64,000 nt of DNA from Magnolia sinica (Eukaryota; Streptophyta; Magnoliopsida; Magnoliales; Magnoliaceae), in the NCBI RefSeq assembly GCF_029962835.1, contig NC_080577.1, positions 23,604,501 through 23,668,500 on the forward strand, read 5' to 3'. Under the pieces are notes generated by a model. The model was not told the origin of the DNA, ran no database searches, and worked only from the letters and a program-made list of their open reading frames with translations. Shown one piece after another: positions 14,201 to 25,129 of the stretch; within the stretch, counting starts at the first letter, position 1, and each line of letters starts with the position of its first letter. The translations under genes were made by a program, and so were the position numbers.

Positions 14201-15083
14201 GCCTCTATATGGAAGGATGGAACATATGTTGGAGGGAAGGATGAGCTGCCTCTTACTGCAGGAGAGATTTTTATTTTTTTATTTTTATTTTAGTGAAAAG
14301 CCATCTTGTGCTATCCATCTCATGCAACTACTATCCATCTCATGCAACTATTGTGCAGTACAGTAGTGTACTTCTGTGTCAGCAATGTTGTAAAATATTT
14401 TCCAGATTGTTTCTTGAAACAGCTGAATTTCTGCTCAGTTATTCAAGATCCGAATTTTCTAGATTTGGCAAAATGCAGAATTCAGATTGGTTGGCACTTC
14501 ATCATTCTGAGAATTACCTGTTCCCCCCTATGAAGTACAAACACTGTTTGAAACACATTATTACAAGTCGATATCTTGGTGCAATCACATGCACTGACAC
14601 ATTTTGAAACAAGTTTATTCTTCATGAAAGTTTGATTGAAATAATTGCAAGCAAGGTTGATGAACTGAACTCATCTCTTTCAAAAGAGGCAGGGGCGAGG
14701 GGCATCAGTTTGCAATGGCATTCGGGGGCTCCCTTTGCCTTCATACAATGTTTTCATCTCGTGTGCTATTTTTCATATTTTTCCAAATGATTTTATTTTC
14801 TTTAATTATATGTATATACATAAAAAGGAAACCTCTGTTTTCATTCAACTGCTACTTGGAACTGTTTTGGGCAGGAAGGGGTCGTGGCAGGGGCGGCTAT
14901 CAGTCCGAGGCCCCCAGGGGGCGTTTTGGTGGTCGGACATTTGGTAGGGGAAGTGGGCAAGACGGTGTTGACAGGGACTACAGCAACAGGCCAAGGGGGA
15001 ATGGTTTCCATCAGAGGGCCCCACGGGGTAGCCAGGTCTCAAGGAATGATGGTTCCAACCTATCAGAGGCCTCAGCTTCTTAG
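2211..15083 (+). CDS. G3BP-like NTF2/RRM/RGG RNA-binding protein, nine exons
   Basis: Exons: 2211-2249, 2332-2466, 6896-7202, 7888-8150 (an upstream acceptor would give 7867), 8280-8469, 10254-10375, 10477-10542, 11903-11981, 14875-15083; all introns GT-AG. The phases join to 1410 nt, 469 aa. Residues about 14-125 form an NTF2 domain (VGSYFVGQYYHILQQQPD; SFFLAPQEKGYFVLND). A Glu/Pro-rich linker ends in TYASILRAAKG. The RRM spans about 315-395, with RNP2 VYVRNL (317-322) and RNP1-like VCYAFVEF (356-363), then GGRQVHIEERR. The tail from about 396 is RGG/RGR-rich. Order and motifs match Arabidopsis At5g43960 (about 450 aa, from memory). G3BP-like proteins bind RNA and condense into stress granules in the cytoplasm; the NTF2 fold dimerises. 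Intron 2 (4.4 kb) and intron 8 (2.9 kb) are swollen by transposons but no exon is broken. The ATG is the first in-frame one before the NTF2 domain. Confidence 0.92.
2479..2506. repeat. (TG)n microsatellite in intron 2
   Basis: A run of GTGTGTGTGT immediately after the exon 2 donor region. Simple repeat, likely length-polymorphic. Confidence 0.85.
2785..5658 (-). mobile_element. Non-autonomous LTR retroelement fossil in intron 2
   Basis: Two direct repeats, 2785-3480 and 5070-5658, both begin TG and end CA on the plus strand and share the order of many phrases (TRTAAACCCCAAA, GAAAAGAAGAAAGAGA, CAGATCATCAATCAAGACAA). Read on the minus strand, the repeat at 5070-5658 is followed after six bases by TGGTATTAGAGCA (5051-5063), one mismatch from the initiator-Met tRNA primer-binding site of plant LTR elements. 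The 1.6-kb interior has no recognisable gag or pol, so it is a TRIM/LARD-like non-autonomous element. The LTR copies differ a lot, so it is old and decayed. No target duplication was found. Confidence 0.72.
4508..4752. repeat. Two-copy tandem repeat inside the intron 2 element
   Basis: A segment of roughly 118-125 bp (starting GAAGGTAACTTGATAAGAATAGC, in pieces, and ending near AACATGAAATAATSYAGGTTGAA) is present twice in tandem with moderate divergence. It belongs to the interior of the LTR element. Confidence 0.6.
5659..6895. other. Rest of intron 2, nothing recognised
   Basis: AT-rich intronic sequence up to the polypyrimidine/acceptor TTTTACCTCTGCAG at 6895. No gene, RNA or repeat was recognised. 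Confidence 0.5.
8860..10150. repeat. Diverged tandem duplication of about 240 bp, split by a LINE
   Basis: Copy A (about 8860-9098) and copy B (9099-9234, continuing at about 10040-10150) share AAACAACTAYATGTCTAC, CCTGTTCAAGGAATTCTGTA and, beyond the LINE, TTCAAAGGAAAACTGTTT with matching downstream phrases. The LINE at 9235-10030 interrupts copy B, so the duplication came first. Confidence 0.65.
9235..10030 (-). mobile_element. 5'-truncated L1-type LINE fragment in intron 5
   Basis: The minus strand has an uninterrupted 188-codon frame (9463-10029) with the zf-RVT tail of plant L1 elements: GKFSIKSLYKAF, VGRKEVLTIDNLRS and the Cys/His cluster HVCLLCYNNEESVHHLFIHC. The junction between SLYKAF and VWLVGRK looks shorter than in full-length relatives, which suggests a small internal loss. 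The 3' end is a poly(A) tract, seen as T11 on the plus strand at 9235-9245. The insertion opposes the host gene and is 5'-truncated, as most LINE copies are. Confidence 0.85.
10874..11503. mobile_element. Possible MITE in intron 7
   Basis: ACCTATTTGGTTACTGAAAAAGTT at the left (given in pieces) resembles the reverse complement of the right end GGTAACCAAACGTGCCCTTAG. The interior is rich in ACATGTGCC-like words and holds a SINE. Ends are imperfect and no target duplication is clear. Confidence 0.35.
10964..11060 (+). mobile_element. tRNA-derived SINE copy
   Basis: TTCCATGGCTCAGTGGTAGA (A-box like), TTTCAACACTGAGGTC and GGATTCAAGTGCC (B-box like) follow the same order as the complete SINE at 48307-48466. 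It ends in a GTGTGTGTAT stretch without a clear poly(A) tail. Confidence 0.5.
12300..13245 (-). pseudogene. Unrecognised gene fragment in intron 8
   Basis: On the minus strand a frame from about 13240 reads LTALLQVLQKVARTILKSMQ, then EHPDDKGDQKVWKSSGKPLQ, PKEIDADW, a lysine-rich tail and a stop near 13050, followed by about 700 bp that looks like non-coding tail. It has the feel of the 3' end of a host gene copied into the intron, but I cannot name the family, see no poly(A) tail and see no second exon. It may be chance. Confidence 0.25.
13255..13632 (+). mobile_element. RTE-clade LINE 3' end in intron 8
   Basis: Plus-strand fragments match the C-terminal tail of plant RTE LINEs: VAEMRMLRWM, ENLGVAPIG, the GRGRPKRT-like stretch (caaggggaaggcctaaaagg), then GTGTAGCTGACCCCAATTAG and the RTE tail AAGGCTTAGATGATGATGA. 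Several stops and shifts break the frame, so it is an old 5'-truncated copy. Confidence 0.78.
13850..14010. repeat. MITE-like fragment
   Basis: Repeated AATCCATGGATTT words and an end CCCCAAACAGCCCTTA, typical of hAT/PIF-type MITE termini (reverse complement TAAGGGCTGTTTGGGG). The opposite terminus is not convincing. Confidence 0.35.
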
Positions 15084-15420
15084 ATGATTTCTAGAGAGAG
15101 ATTTCAGGTGTAGTCTGCCCTCCTCGAGTACGTTCTTTTTGGTTTTGAGGAAATATATATTCATATATATGTTTTTTTGGGAGTGTCAACTCATTCTATT
15201 GAATTAGCTGGTGTTGAGAGGCAGCACCCTTTTGGTGCGATCATCATCGTTGTTTCACCCCTCCCCTCCTCCCTCATCAATTTGAGGGTTGGTGGTTTTT
15301 CGCAATTACCAGATACCCTGTTAAGTGTGTTTTCAGAGCCCTGAGGTAGAGGCGCTGGCTCCCTTTATTATTATTATTATTATTATTTTTAAATCTTTTA
15401 AATGAATTAGTTTCTCTGAG
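15084..15420 (+). other. Probable 3' UTR of the G3BP-like gene
   Basis: Directly follows the TAG stop. It contains ATATATATTCATATATATG and a (TTA)n run at about 15367-15387. No unmistakable poly(A) signal could be fixed. Confidence 0.4.
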
Positions 15421-16527
15421 ATGACCATGATGAGGTGGTGCAAATGTCAGCAACTAATGGTATTGACTCATATTTTTCTCGATAGTCACATGGGGCTCTC
15501 TTTTCTGTTGTGTCACATGGGGGGAGGGATGTAGGACCCATGCCAAAGGTGGGCCAGGTAATCTTTAAGTGCACCCCACCTGATGAGTCGATTGGCCTCA
15601 CATTAGGCCCTACAATGTTCATGCTGTGATATTTGCATTGACGGGAAGGATTTCGGCTCTATATGGGAGTATCTCATTTTTATGCTTCTGGATTTATTTA
15701 TTTATTTATTTTTCTACATCTGCTCTCGAAAATATCACGTCTTGTGACGACTGATTACCTTACAGGTGGTCATATGGTAAGGCCCATTTTCTTCTATCTT
15801 CCAAAATGTCGTCTCCAAACCTAAAATATTGGGATATCTTTGGAGGGTAAAATGGCTGGTAAAAATGGGTCGTCGGTTTACTTGTACCTCAAAAGCAAAC
15901 AGTTCCTAAAAAATAGTTTTGCAGGTTTAACCTAGTTAATGTTGTTGGACCGTCCAGTTCGTATCATCCGACTGTATTTGTTACGACTTTATTAGGCCCA
16001 CCTTAATGCATGTATCTTTTTGAAGTAAGGGGTGCACTACCATTTCTCTTGAGTCGATGGGGTTTTATATCCCTTGTGTTTGTAGCCTGGGTTGAACTCT
16101 TCAGAGTCGAGAATTCCATGTCCCACTGTTTTGTTTAGATGCGTTGTAGTGGACATGGCGTGGCCCACTCAACAAATAGGACACTTGCAAGAAGAAAAAA
16201 AGGGCGGTGAAGAATCTACGATATGGATCCATGTTCAACCTTCACATTGGTCTTCTCAACGTTTGGAATGTAAGCTTTCTTTGAATGGACCCACATGATG
16301 AATGGCCTTGGATCTCACATACGCCTCAATCTCAAGCATCAGATGGTCTATTGTCGTCACAACCACCTACCTTTGTGCGCTATCAACGAATCAGTGTTTA
16401 CCTTTTGGTCTATTTTCATATTAGCGTCCACTTAAGATTTGGATCTGCTTCATTTTTGGGCTCATGCCCTAATCATCCTTCCAAATGGAAGAGAATGCGT
16501 AGATGTGGGATACACTAAAGTGGGCCT
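15421..16527. other. No gene seen; degenerate MITE-like sequence
   Basis: Contains scattered core phrases of the MITE superfamily (catgatgaatggcc, tttgggctcatgccctaa) but no complete element and no coding region I can support. Confidence 0.4.
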
Positions 16528-16895
16528 AATAGTAAGGCCGACTTTAATGTTTGTATTGTATATACACAGTCTATCATCCCCTTTTAACTGCTCATTTTAG
16601 GGCATGGGACAGAAAAAAAAATTGAAGCAGATCCGAATCTCACGTGGACCATACATACGAAGCAGTGGTGATTGAATGCCCACCATTGAAAACTCCCAAG
16701 GGCTCCCCTAATACACACCGTATTGTTTATTGAAACGCCCACAATAAGTTTTTAATGGTAAATCATCAATTTTCCTGTGGTGTGGTCCACCGGAGATATG
16801 GATTTGCTTCATTTTTAGAAATCATGGCATAAAACGAACCAGAAAAATGGATGGAAGGTGTGGATATACAATACATGCATCAAGTTGGCCCCCAC
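16528..16895. mobile_element. Degenerate MITE of the shared-core superfamily
   Basis: Inner landmarks in order: atccgaatctcacgtggacc, gtggtgattgaatgcccacc, cctgtggtgtggtccacc, gggcataaaac-like, AAATGGATGGAAGGTGTGG and catgcatcaagttgg. No end module is preserved. Confidence 0.55.
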
Positions 16896-17307
16896 AGTCA
16901 CGACAGCACCATGTTGGGTGAGCCCGGGCGTACCTAATAAGCTGGTAAACGTTTTCAAAAAAAGGAATGGAAAGAAGAAAAGTGATTTTAAGTGGCCGTG
17001 ACGATTATACAAAATACAATCCACCCATGAGGTCGCTTACTAAAATTGATTTAACGGCAAAAAATAAGGCCCGACCATGATTTAGGTGGGCCACAAGAAT
17101 AGAAACCGTTTTGAGGATGAGCATTGTCCCATACTCTTTTCAATCACGTGGCAAGAAATTTGGTTTTGGGCCTACTGTAGGGGTGTCTGAGTGGTGGTCG
17201 AGGTTATATTTCACGTACACATGACGGTGGGCTACCACAAAGTTTGATGGCTTGCCAAAGTAGGCTGGTTGCAATCTGTCCTTGAGGACTCTGCAGCACG
17301 GATGGTG

Positions 17308-17705
17308 CTCTGTCGGCACCACCATGATTTATGTGTTTCATCCATGACGTTCATCCATTTTGGATCATTAATTTAGCAATGAGCCAAAAATTGAGGAAGA
17401 TCCAAATCTCAAGTGGACCATACCACTGGAAATAGTGGTGATTGAATGCCTACCGTTGAAACCTTTTTGAGGCCCACCATGATGTTTATTTGCAATCCAA
17501 CCTGTTGATTAGGTCACTCAGACCTGGAAAAATTGAAAACCCCCCCCCCCCCAAGGAAGTTTTCAATGGTAGGCGTTCAATCCCCACTAACCTACGTGAT
17601 CTTTGTATGTGCTTTATTTTTGGGCTCATGCCCTAAAACGAGATAGAAAAATGGATGAATGGCTTAGATAAAATGTATAGTCATGGTGGGGCCCATAGAT
17701 TCCAC
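17308..17705. mobile_element. MITE of the shared-core superfamily
   Basis: Left end CACCACCATGATTTATGTG and TTTCATCCATGACGTTCATC; right end AAATGGATGAATGGCTTAG and TCATGGTGGGGCCCAT. A C10 run lies inside near 17541-17550. Confidence 0.6.
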
Positions 17706-17842
17706 CAGCACCACATCCAGTAGCTAGAGCGCTGCGAGCTGTTTGTTAAAACTTAAATACTTATTATTGAAAATTGTCATTTTTAGTGATTTTTATAATT
17801 TATAAATGCTCTAAAAATGTATTAGGTGAAGAGTATAATGCC

Positions 17843-18265
17843 AGGATACACGTGTTATATCTACACCATCCATCCATTTTGCTAGATCATTTTAGGCATG
17901 AGCCAAAAAAAAATCAAACATCCAAAGCACAAGTGGATCACAGAAAAAAATAAAAAAAGAAAAAAACAATGGGAAGAATGATGTCTACCGTTGAAATCTT
18001 CCTAGGTCCATAGCTGTTTATTTGCCATCCAACCTTGAATAGATTACATGGAGCTAGATGAACGGAAAACACAAATATTATCTTGATCCAAAACTTGTGG
18101 GCCAACGAAAATTTCAACGGTAGGTGTTTGATCTCCACTGTTTTTTGTGGTGTGGTCCATTTGAGCTTTGGATCTAATTCATTTTTGGTTACATGACCTA
18201 TAATGATCTGAAAAAATGGATGGACGGTGTGGATATACCACACACATCATGATGGGGCTCACATG
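17843..18265. mobile_element. MITE of the shared-core superfamily
   Basis: Left TATATCTACACCATCCATCC, right AAAATGGATGGACGGTGTGG plus CACACATCATGATGGGGC. About 420 bp, non-coding. Confidence 0.6.
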
Positions 18266-18351
18266 CCTTTCCCACACCGTGCCGTGTTATGCTCTACACA
18301 ATCCCGAGTCACGAAGCAAATTAGGTGTTTCCGGGTAACACGTGGGTTGCC

Positions 18352-18775
18352 CTCACTATGGGGCCGTATGTTCTATATATCCAAGCCGTCCATCAGTTTT
18401 TCAAGATCATTCTAGGGCACGATAAAAGAAAGAACTAAATCCATATCTCAGGTGTACAGGAAAAAAGTGGTGATTGAATGCCCACCATTAAAAACTTCAT
18501 ATGGCCCATGATAATATTTATTTGCCATCCAACCTTTTGATTAGGTCACACAGATCTGGAAGAATAAAAAACACAAATATCAACTTCATCCAAAACTTTT
18601 GTGGCCCCCAATGAGTTTTTAATGCTCGGTGTTCAATTACCACATTTTCCTATGGTGTGGTCCGCCTGAGATTTGGATCTGCCTCATTTTTGGGCTCATG
18701 CCCTAAAACATGTTGGTAAAACGGTGGGACAGCGTGGATTTTACATAAATATCAAGGTAGGCTACCTCTTATTTT
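18352..18775. mobile_element. MITE of the shared-core superfamily
   Basis: Left CACTATGGGGCCGTATG and CCAAGCCGTCCATC; right AACGGTGGGACAGCGTGG and ATATCAAGGTAGGC. More diverged than its neighbours. Confidence 0.5.
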
Positions 18776-20320
18776 TTGGCCCAGGACCTTATGTGGATAA
18801 TCCAATCCATTTCATGAATTACCATGCAAAACCACATTTATTGGATGATCCAATCCATCCATTATTTGACCTTATTTTCTATGGACATTTCCTTTCCAAG
18901 CCATCGATGAGTTGGTTGAAATGGCCTTAAAAAGTGATTCTTTAGAATCATCAGTCATCCATGATGGGCCCTAACTAATAGATAGATCAAATTGTTACTT
19001 GCACTTTTAAATTATATTTTTTTAAAATTTTATTTTTAACAATAGGAACCGTCCATGTTAAAGACCATTGATCAAACAATTAATATTTGTCAGATTTGAT
19101 GGCTCATGAAATGCGCATCAGATCTGATATACGGTTTGGATCAATGCATTGTGTTGTCTTAATGGGCAACCAAATTTCAAATCTAGCAATTATGATTATA
19201 AATTCAGATCTGGCCTACAAAAAATCTGAACTACATTTTGTATGCTTGTTCAAACCATCCAAGCTCTGGGACTCACTGTAAATGAATCATAACCTCAAAA
19301 TCAAAGTCATCTACAAATCTAATAATTCAATTCGGGTTATCAAATAGATGGCTAAAACTAATTAGTTTAGGGTATATTAATGGGACAATTTGAATGGATT
19401 AAAATGATCCAATCAATATGATATTTGAGTTATTTCTCCATCTACAATGGAGTCCATTGATAACGTGGCCCGTCTCACAAATGTGGTTTAACTTCGGAAC
19501 TAGGCCACACATGTAGAAATTGAAAATTTGAACATACAATGCATATCCTTGGGACGGGTCATCTACTTGATTCGTGGCAAACGTTAAAGATCTAGACCAT
19601 TCATCTACTTTGCTTTATTTGGTGGGAAAAGTATTAACATTTTATTGGAATGGACATAGATGTGCCCAATTTTCAGACAATACGGGTAAATATAATAAAT
19701 TGTCAATTTTCAGACATTTGTAATTTGTGTTTACCAAACGAGTTTTTTGAAAAAATTGCTTATTTTTAAATATTAAAATTTTTTCACCACTTTTTTAAGA
19801 CAAATTACCAAATAGATTTTTCAATACTTATTTACGTATTAAAATTCAGAATTTAAATTAATTTTCAGACCTTATTTTTCAGTTTGCTAAATAGCATCTG
19901 ACATGGAAATATTCTAAAAGCAGGCACTAATTTGTCAATAGCACAAAAAGTAAGCAACTGCATGGCAATAACTCTTACCTTAACCACCCATTTTGTATGC
20001 TCTTAATTGTAAGGATCACTGTTAATTTTAATCACATGCAATCAATGGTGGATAAGAAGTTTGTTGATCACAGGTGGACCACATGGGACCCACATGGATA
20101 TTGGCATGGTAGGTTTAGGTACTAAGAATCAGTTCACAGCTCTTTATTGAAAAAACATGTAAATAGATAGTGACTTAGCATTCAATAGTTATTACAAAGA
20201 TCCCCTGTAAGGCTGTAACAGAGAGAGAGAGAGAGAGGAGAAAAAAAAAACAAAAAAAAAAAACACTAACATGCCACCTTCCCACCCGTACATGTCAAAG
20301 GTTAGCCATGGAAGCCATGA
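18776..20320. other. No gene seen; 3' flank of the TPR gene
   Basis: AT-rich intergenic sequence with a (GA)n run near 20219-20237 followed by A-rich tracts. The last part probably includes the 3' UTR of the minus-strand TPR gene. No coding region or known repeat was recognised. Confidence 0.45.
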
Positions 20321-23300
20321 TCAAGCAGCACTCGCAGAAGCTATTGCACCATGTGAAAGTGGTACACCTACAAACTGGCTTCCTTCTTCTTCTTCTTCTT
20401 CTTCACTGCCTTCTGTTTGCCAAAGAAAACTAGCATATGCCGCAAGAACATGGCTGCACACAAGAAAATTTCAATTTCTCAAAAGATCCTTAAACTCAAT
20501 AATGCAATTGAATGCGCGCCTGTTCCATCTACACTGTCCATTTGATCCAAACTGTTAACTGATAGTCTGCCTCTTAGGCAATTGCCCATGGGTTCCCAAA
20601 ATTGGGTGATTGAGCTACATCTGTGGCCTGTGAAGAGGTAGTCCAGTGATCGTCTGGGTTGGATGTGGGTGAGTTTATAAATTAAATTTTGATGCATAAT
20701 AAGGCCACTGGTAGTGTTTGGATTGAGAGAATACTTTGGAAATGAGTTGAATTTCCATGGAAATCGAGTTTGCGCTGTTTGTGTAGAAGAAATAACTGTG
20801 GCATTTGATTTCCAAGGTCATGAGAGTTAGGTCTTGGCATTTGCGTCATTTCCTTGGAAAAACACATTCCAAACCAAACAATGGGATTATCGTAAGATTT
20901 TATAGGGATTCGGCATCTACATTTTGGATTGACTATCCAAAGAGAAGGATATATAGAACATATAATGATTTGGGAGACATACCTATTGTCGGAAGCAGCT
21001 TGAATGGCCTGTTCGAAGTAGCTCAAAGCTCTTTGATGGTCGTGATGACGCTCCCAAATTAGCTGAGCATACTCTGACAAGATCCCACCGTCTCCAGGTT
21101 CTGCAAGTATGGCACGTGAGTAGTAGTCCTCAGCTCTCTCTAAGTCGCCCTTGGACTGTCAATGGAACCCGGAATTTACATTATTACTGATGAAAGCAAA
21201 GCACACATGTACAAAATCCAGACTATTCAATAGGACCCACTGTGGATGAGTGGTATGCAGAAAGCCTCACTTGAGGGTTGTGATTTTTGGAGCCACAAAT
21301 TTCGGCCTCTCTCATCCTTTACGAACAGAATAAGTTGGTCACTGCCCAAAGATGAACTAGGCCTAAGGTTACAATATCGCCCATCGATATCCCATTTTAA
21401 TTTTGTGTTGGGTTCTTCTTGCATATCGCAGTTCCTACATATAATGTGCATGGGTCTAGTTTTCAGCTTGTTCTAACTAAAAATCTTCTTTCGTGCTCAA
21501 CCATAATTCAAAAACCCAAAGACTCAACTCAATCTCTTGTAGAGCCATTTGGCTTAAAGACTCAAGCGACCCGTTAAAACTTGAATTGGTACCTTTTAGG
21601 GCTCCCCTTCTTAAGGACCCCTAAAGAGCCCCTAGTGGTATATGAGACTAACCAATCCGTCTTGAGGAAAAAAACAAGTTGGAATAGAGGTAGAGAACAG
21701 ATAGTGTTCAGCAAATAGCCAATCAAAATACAAGGGAGTGGGAGTTCAGCAGTGCTAGGCAAAAGCAGCAGTCTTCGTTAGGTCGATAGGGATCCCAAAA
21801 CTAGTAGATTGGACAATTTTCTATCTACCTCCATTGTGGTGGAAAGAGTTATAGAGAGATATAGTTGTTGTCGTCACCATCATCTAAGCCTTATTTCGAC
21901 TAATTGGGGCCGGCTACACAAAACCTGTTCTACCATTCCACTCTATCAAGGACTCAAAATGTTAGATTTGTAAGATTTGAAGGAGTAGTTGTGATGGGTT
22001 GATCTACTCCAGTGCCCTCTTCTATAAATTTATGTCTTGGTCCTCAAACCTACAGGAGCGAAAACTCAAGTTTCATTGAAAATGTTTTCAGAAAGGGTGT
22101 GAGGTGTGGAAGGCCATGTACAGAAGGCTAAGTTAATCAATCCAATATCTAAGCAATTTAATGCCCATCAGGTACGAATCTAAGATTCAATTATTTAGTT
22201 TATAATCTCCATAATTGATGGATAGATGATCCATTATTCCACATTTACTCTAACAAGATTGTCAGGATTCATGAGGAAAGGTAGCCATGTTCAAATGTAT
22301 TAAATGGCTGAAATGAACAAATGAACGGTTCGCGATTCGCAGCGATTTCTTGGTTGAGGCCAGGAGTTTGAAACTCAAAGTGTCTTTTTGCTTTTCACCA
22401 AGCAAGCAAAGTTGCATTCTAGCCGAGCCGAGCCGACCAACTCAGTGAACTGACTTTAGAAGTCTTTTGGAAATGAGACCAAGCCACGCTTGCAAGCGAG
22501 TTTTCTAGTGACTCAGCTTGAAATCTAGCAGACTCGGCGCTGAGTTTCGAGTTGAGTCACTGAAAGGTTAGGACGCCCCAACCAGGCATCGAGATCAAAA
22601 TTCAGTGGACCCATGATATAAAAACCTGCGTTTGATTGCATTTCACATGTGTTTTTATGATTCAATCTCCCAATTTTAATTCAAAAAACGATTTTCCCGA
22701 GGAAAAAACCAAATTTACAGAATCTAATAATGAGTTTGATAAGGGCGTGTTTGGTTGCACCAAATATCATGATATTTGGTGCAACCAAACACACCCTAAT
22801 GCAGAAAACTAATTAAAAAGAAAAGGGGTTAGATGGGCGGAGCTCACCTGAAACAGGAATTGAGCATAGTTCCTCAAGTACAGAGGATTGCATGGATCTT
22901 CTTCTATCATCCTTCTGTAGTAATTGTCGATGTCAGACTCATCTCCGCCGCCACTCAAATCTTCGATTGGAAAAGCACTTGCAGCGCCATCCGTTGTAGC
23001 GGAACCACCCACATCAATTGCAAGCCCTCTTGCAAGAAAGAGAGGTAGTCTCTCCATCCCTTCATCGTTCTCTTCAATTTCTTCAATTCCCTCAGCAAAG
23101 CTGATGGTTTTCCCATCAGAGAAGCTGAAATCTCCGCCTGGCGAACCAATACTCTCTCCGATTGTAATCGACCGCTCCAACCCGTCTTCCCCACCAACTC
23201 CCTCCTTCACCTCTTCCACAACATCTCTTGAATTATACACCGAAAACGACGGAATCGATACCAACGGTGAATTGGGTTGTCGCAGGTACCTCTGCGGGTT

Positions 23301-23624
23301 TGAATTATGGAATTCGCCGGTGACGTTGGTGGTGAGGCCTTCTAATTTCCCATCCGATTGGACCCGTCTGAAGCCGCTCGGAACCACATCGCCGTGTTCT
23401 TGAACGGATTCGGGGATTCCGGTAAGGGAGTGAGACATGGCAGAGGAATTGCAAGAGAATGAATGAAAATTGGGTGGCCGACTGTGATTGAGGAAGGAGA
23501 TCTTCTTGAGATAGTGAGGAGTTGGGTGTGATCTGCTGCTGCTGTGATCGACGGTGATGGGAGAGTCTGAGATTGAGGAGAGGAAGGATCCGAGAAGAGG
23601 AAGAGAGGAGCTTCTAAGCAACAT
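20321..23624 (-). CDS. Plant TPR-like superfamily protein, three exons
   Basis: Exons on the minus strand: 23624-22848, 21155-20983, 20453-20321; both introns GT-AG; 1083 nt, 360 aa. It starts MLLRSSSLPLLGSFLSS, the hallmark N-terminus of a plant family that includes Arabidopsis At4g17940 and At1g04530 (from memory). Residues 1-230 are Ser/Pro-rich, low in structure and carry an acidic patch. From about 233 come TPR-type helices: DNYYRRMIEEDPCNPLYLRN, then GDLERAEDYYSRAILAEPGD, then HQRALSYFEQAIQAASDN and SHVLAAYASFLWQTE. A poly-Glu run follows and the protein ends ASASAA. TPR helices bind partner proteins; no enzymatic role is implied and the biological role is unknown. Intron 1 (1.7 kb) holds a LINE piece and a miniature MITE. 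A TATAAA-like word lies only about 30 bp before the ATG. Confidence 0.9.
21870..21965 (-). mobile_element. RTE-clade LINE 3' tail in TPR intron 1
   Basis: On the minus strand: TAGAGTGGAATGGTAGAACA, then GTGTAGCCGGCCCCAATTAG, then ATAAGGCTTAGATGATGGTG and GACAACAAC. This is the same 3' tail as the RTE copy at 13255-13632. Only about 95 bp remain. Confidence 0.7.
22743..22796. mobile_element. 54-bp palindromic mini-MITE with TAA target duplication
   Basis: Two 27-base halves are reverse complements with one mismatch (outer GGGCGTGTTTGGTTGCACC; centre ATATCATGATAT). TAA flanks both sides (22740-22742 and 22797-22799), as for PIF/Harbinger-Tourist insertions. It sits in TPR intron 1, about 50 bp downstream of the exon 1 donor. 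Confidence 0.75.
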
Positions 23625-23959
23625 CTCACAGCTAATGGGAGTTGGGTTTGTTTATAGAAGAAGTTCCCTGGGAAGGTGGTCCATGAAAGGAGTCTGACTT
23701 CTTTTGAAATTGAGAAACCAACGGTTGATAAACAAGGATGGATACTCGGGTTTTGAAAGCAGGGCCCGCCAACATATTTCTCACCAGCCTGACGAATGGG
23801 CATACCTGAAATTTTTGTCAGAGCATGCTCATGGTAGGCATCAGGTGATGAACGTGAGGGATCTCTCACACGTGTTCCATGTTGCCACATGTGCAGCGAA
23901 AGCCTTCGTGTATCTCACGCCAGACGAAGTGCATGTAAATACCGGAAGCGCATTGCGTT

Positions 23960-24147
23960 GACGCGGATTGGATGCTGACAGGTTGATCAGCGAGTCGGCT
24001 ACTGAAGCGACGTTAAGAACTTGTATGGCCCCACTACTATGATGTATGCGTTGTATCCACACCATCCATCAATTTTGAGATATCATTCTGTGGCTTTAGC
24101 CAAATCAATTTCGTGATGTCATTTTGAAAAATTTACACTGTGGACCC
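23960..24147. repeat. MITE left-end fragment
   Basis: GACGCGGATTGGATGCTGAC followed by core start CCACACCATCCATCAATTTT. The rest of that copy is missing; it borders the foldback element. Confidence 0.4.
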
Positions 24148-24844
24148 CACCTTTTATCCAGTGGTTTTTTGGAAACAATACAAACTTAGAATACGCAGTT
24201 CGACCTCCTCTTACGGAGTCGGAATTTCAGGAGGAAAATAACCCCACCTTCCTTTCGAAGACGAGCGCTGACGCTCCTCCAACCGAGAGTTGTACGGCTC
24301 AAAAGATATCAAAGTTACATGGCCCCACAGCCATGTATTTATTATATCCACAACGTTCATCCATATTTCGAGATCATTTCGGAGCATTATCCCAAAAAAG
24401 AAAATCATATCCAAAGATCAACTGGACCACACCACAGAGAGCAGCGGGAAATTTGATTTTCACCGTTAAAAATTTTGTAGGGCCCACCATGACATTTATT
24501 TTCCATCATAAGGCCACAAAGGTCTTTATGAAGAGGAAAAACAAATTTCATAATGATCCAAAATTCTGTAACCCCTAAAAGGGTTTCAATGGTAGACGTT
24601 CAATTCCCCACTGCTTTTTACAGTGTGGTCCACTTGATAGTTAGATCTATCTTATTTTTCGTCTCAAGCTTTAATATGAGCTCCCCAAATAGATGGACGG
24701 TTTGTATATAACACAGACCTTATGATGGGACCTACAAAAGTAACGTTGTAAAAAAAAAAAAAAATCATCACAGAAAGGCCGCGGCACCACCGCCGTTTTG
24801 GCGGCAGGTTCGGCGGCAGTGCCACTTTTTTTTTTTTTTTTTTT

Positions 24845-25080
24845 ACATGGGGAACTTTTTCTCCCTTACATTTTTCTCTAATACATAATTAAGTAAATAT
24901 GTATATATAAGTGTATAAAAATATTTGCTATCTTTCAATTCATTTCTTTGTCTATTTATTTAACAAGCATATCTCCTAAACTAGAATGATTTACTTAATG
25001 TACCACATATGATTTCGGGGCAGGAGAAGCTAATTAAGCCAAGCAACCTAGTTATTTTCTAAGATTCCATTAGGTCGATG
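24845..25080. repeat. AT-rich inverted-repeat arm, first copy
   Basis: Contains AACTTTTTCTCCCTTACATT, TAATACATAATTAAGTAAAT and TAGAATGATTTACTTAA. Inverted copies lie at about 28745-29125 and 31645-31990, a direct copy at 30085-30330. These arms define the two nested palindromes. Confidence 0.8.
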
Positions 25081-25129
25081 GTCGAAAATCCATTTCATTC
25101 AGTTCGTGGTCAATTTCAATCACTTCGCG

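Noticed and set aside
23651-23657. TATA box for the TPR gene
   Set aside because: It lies only about 30 bp before the start codon, which would leave almost no 5' leader; could be chance.
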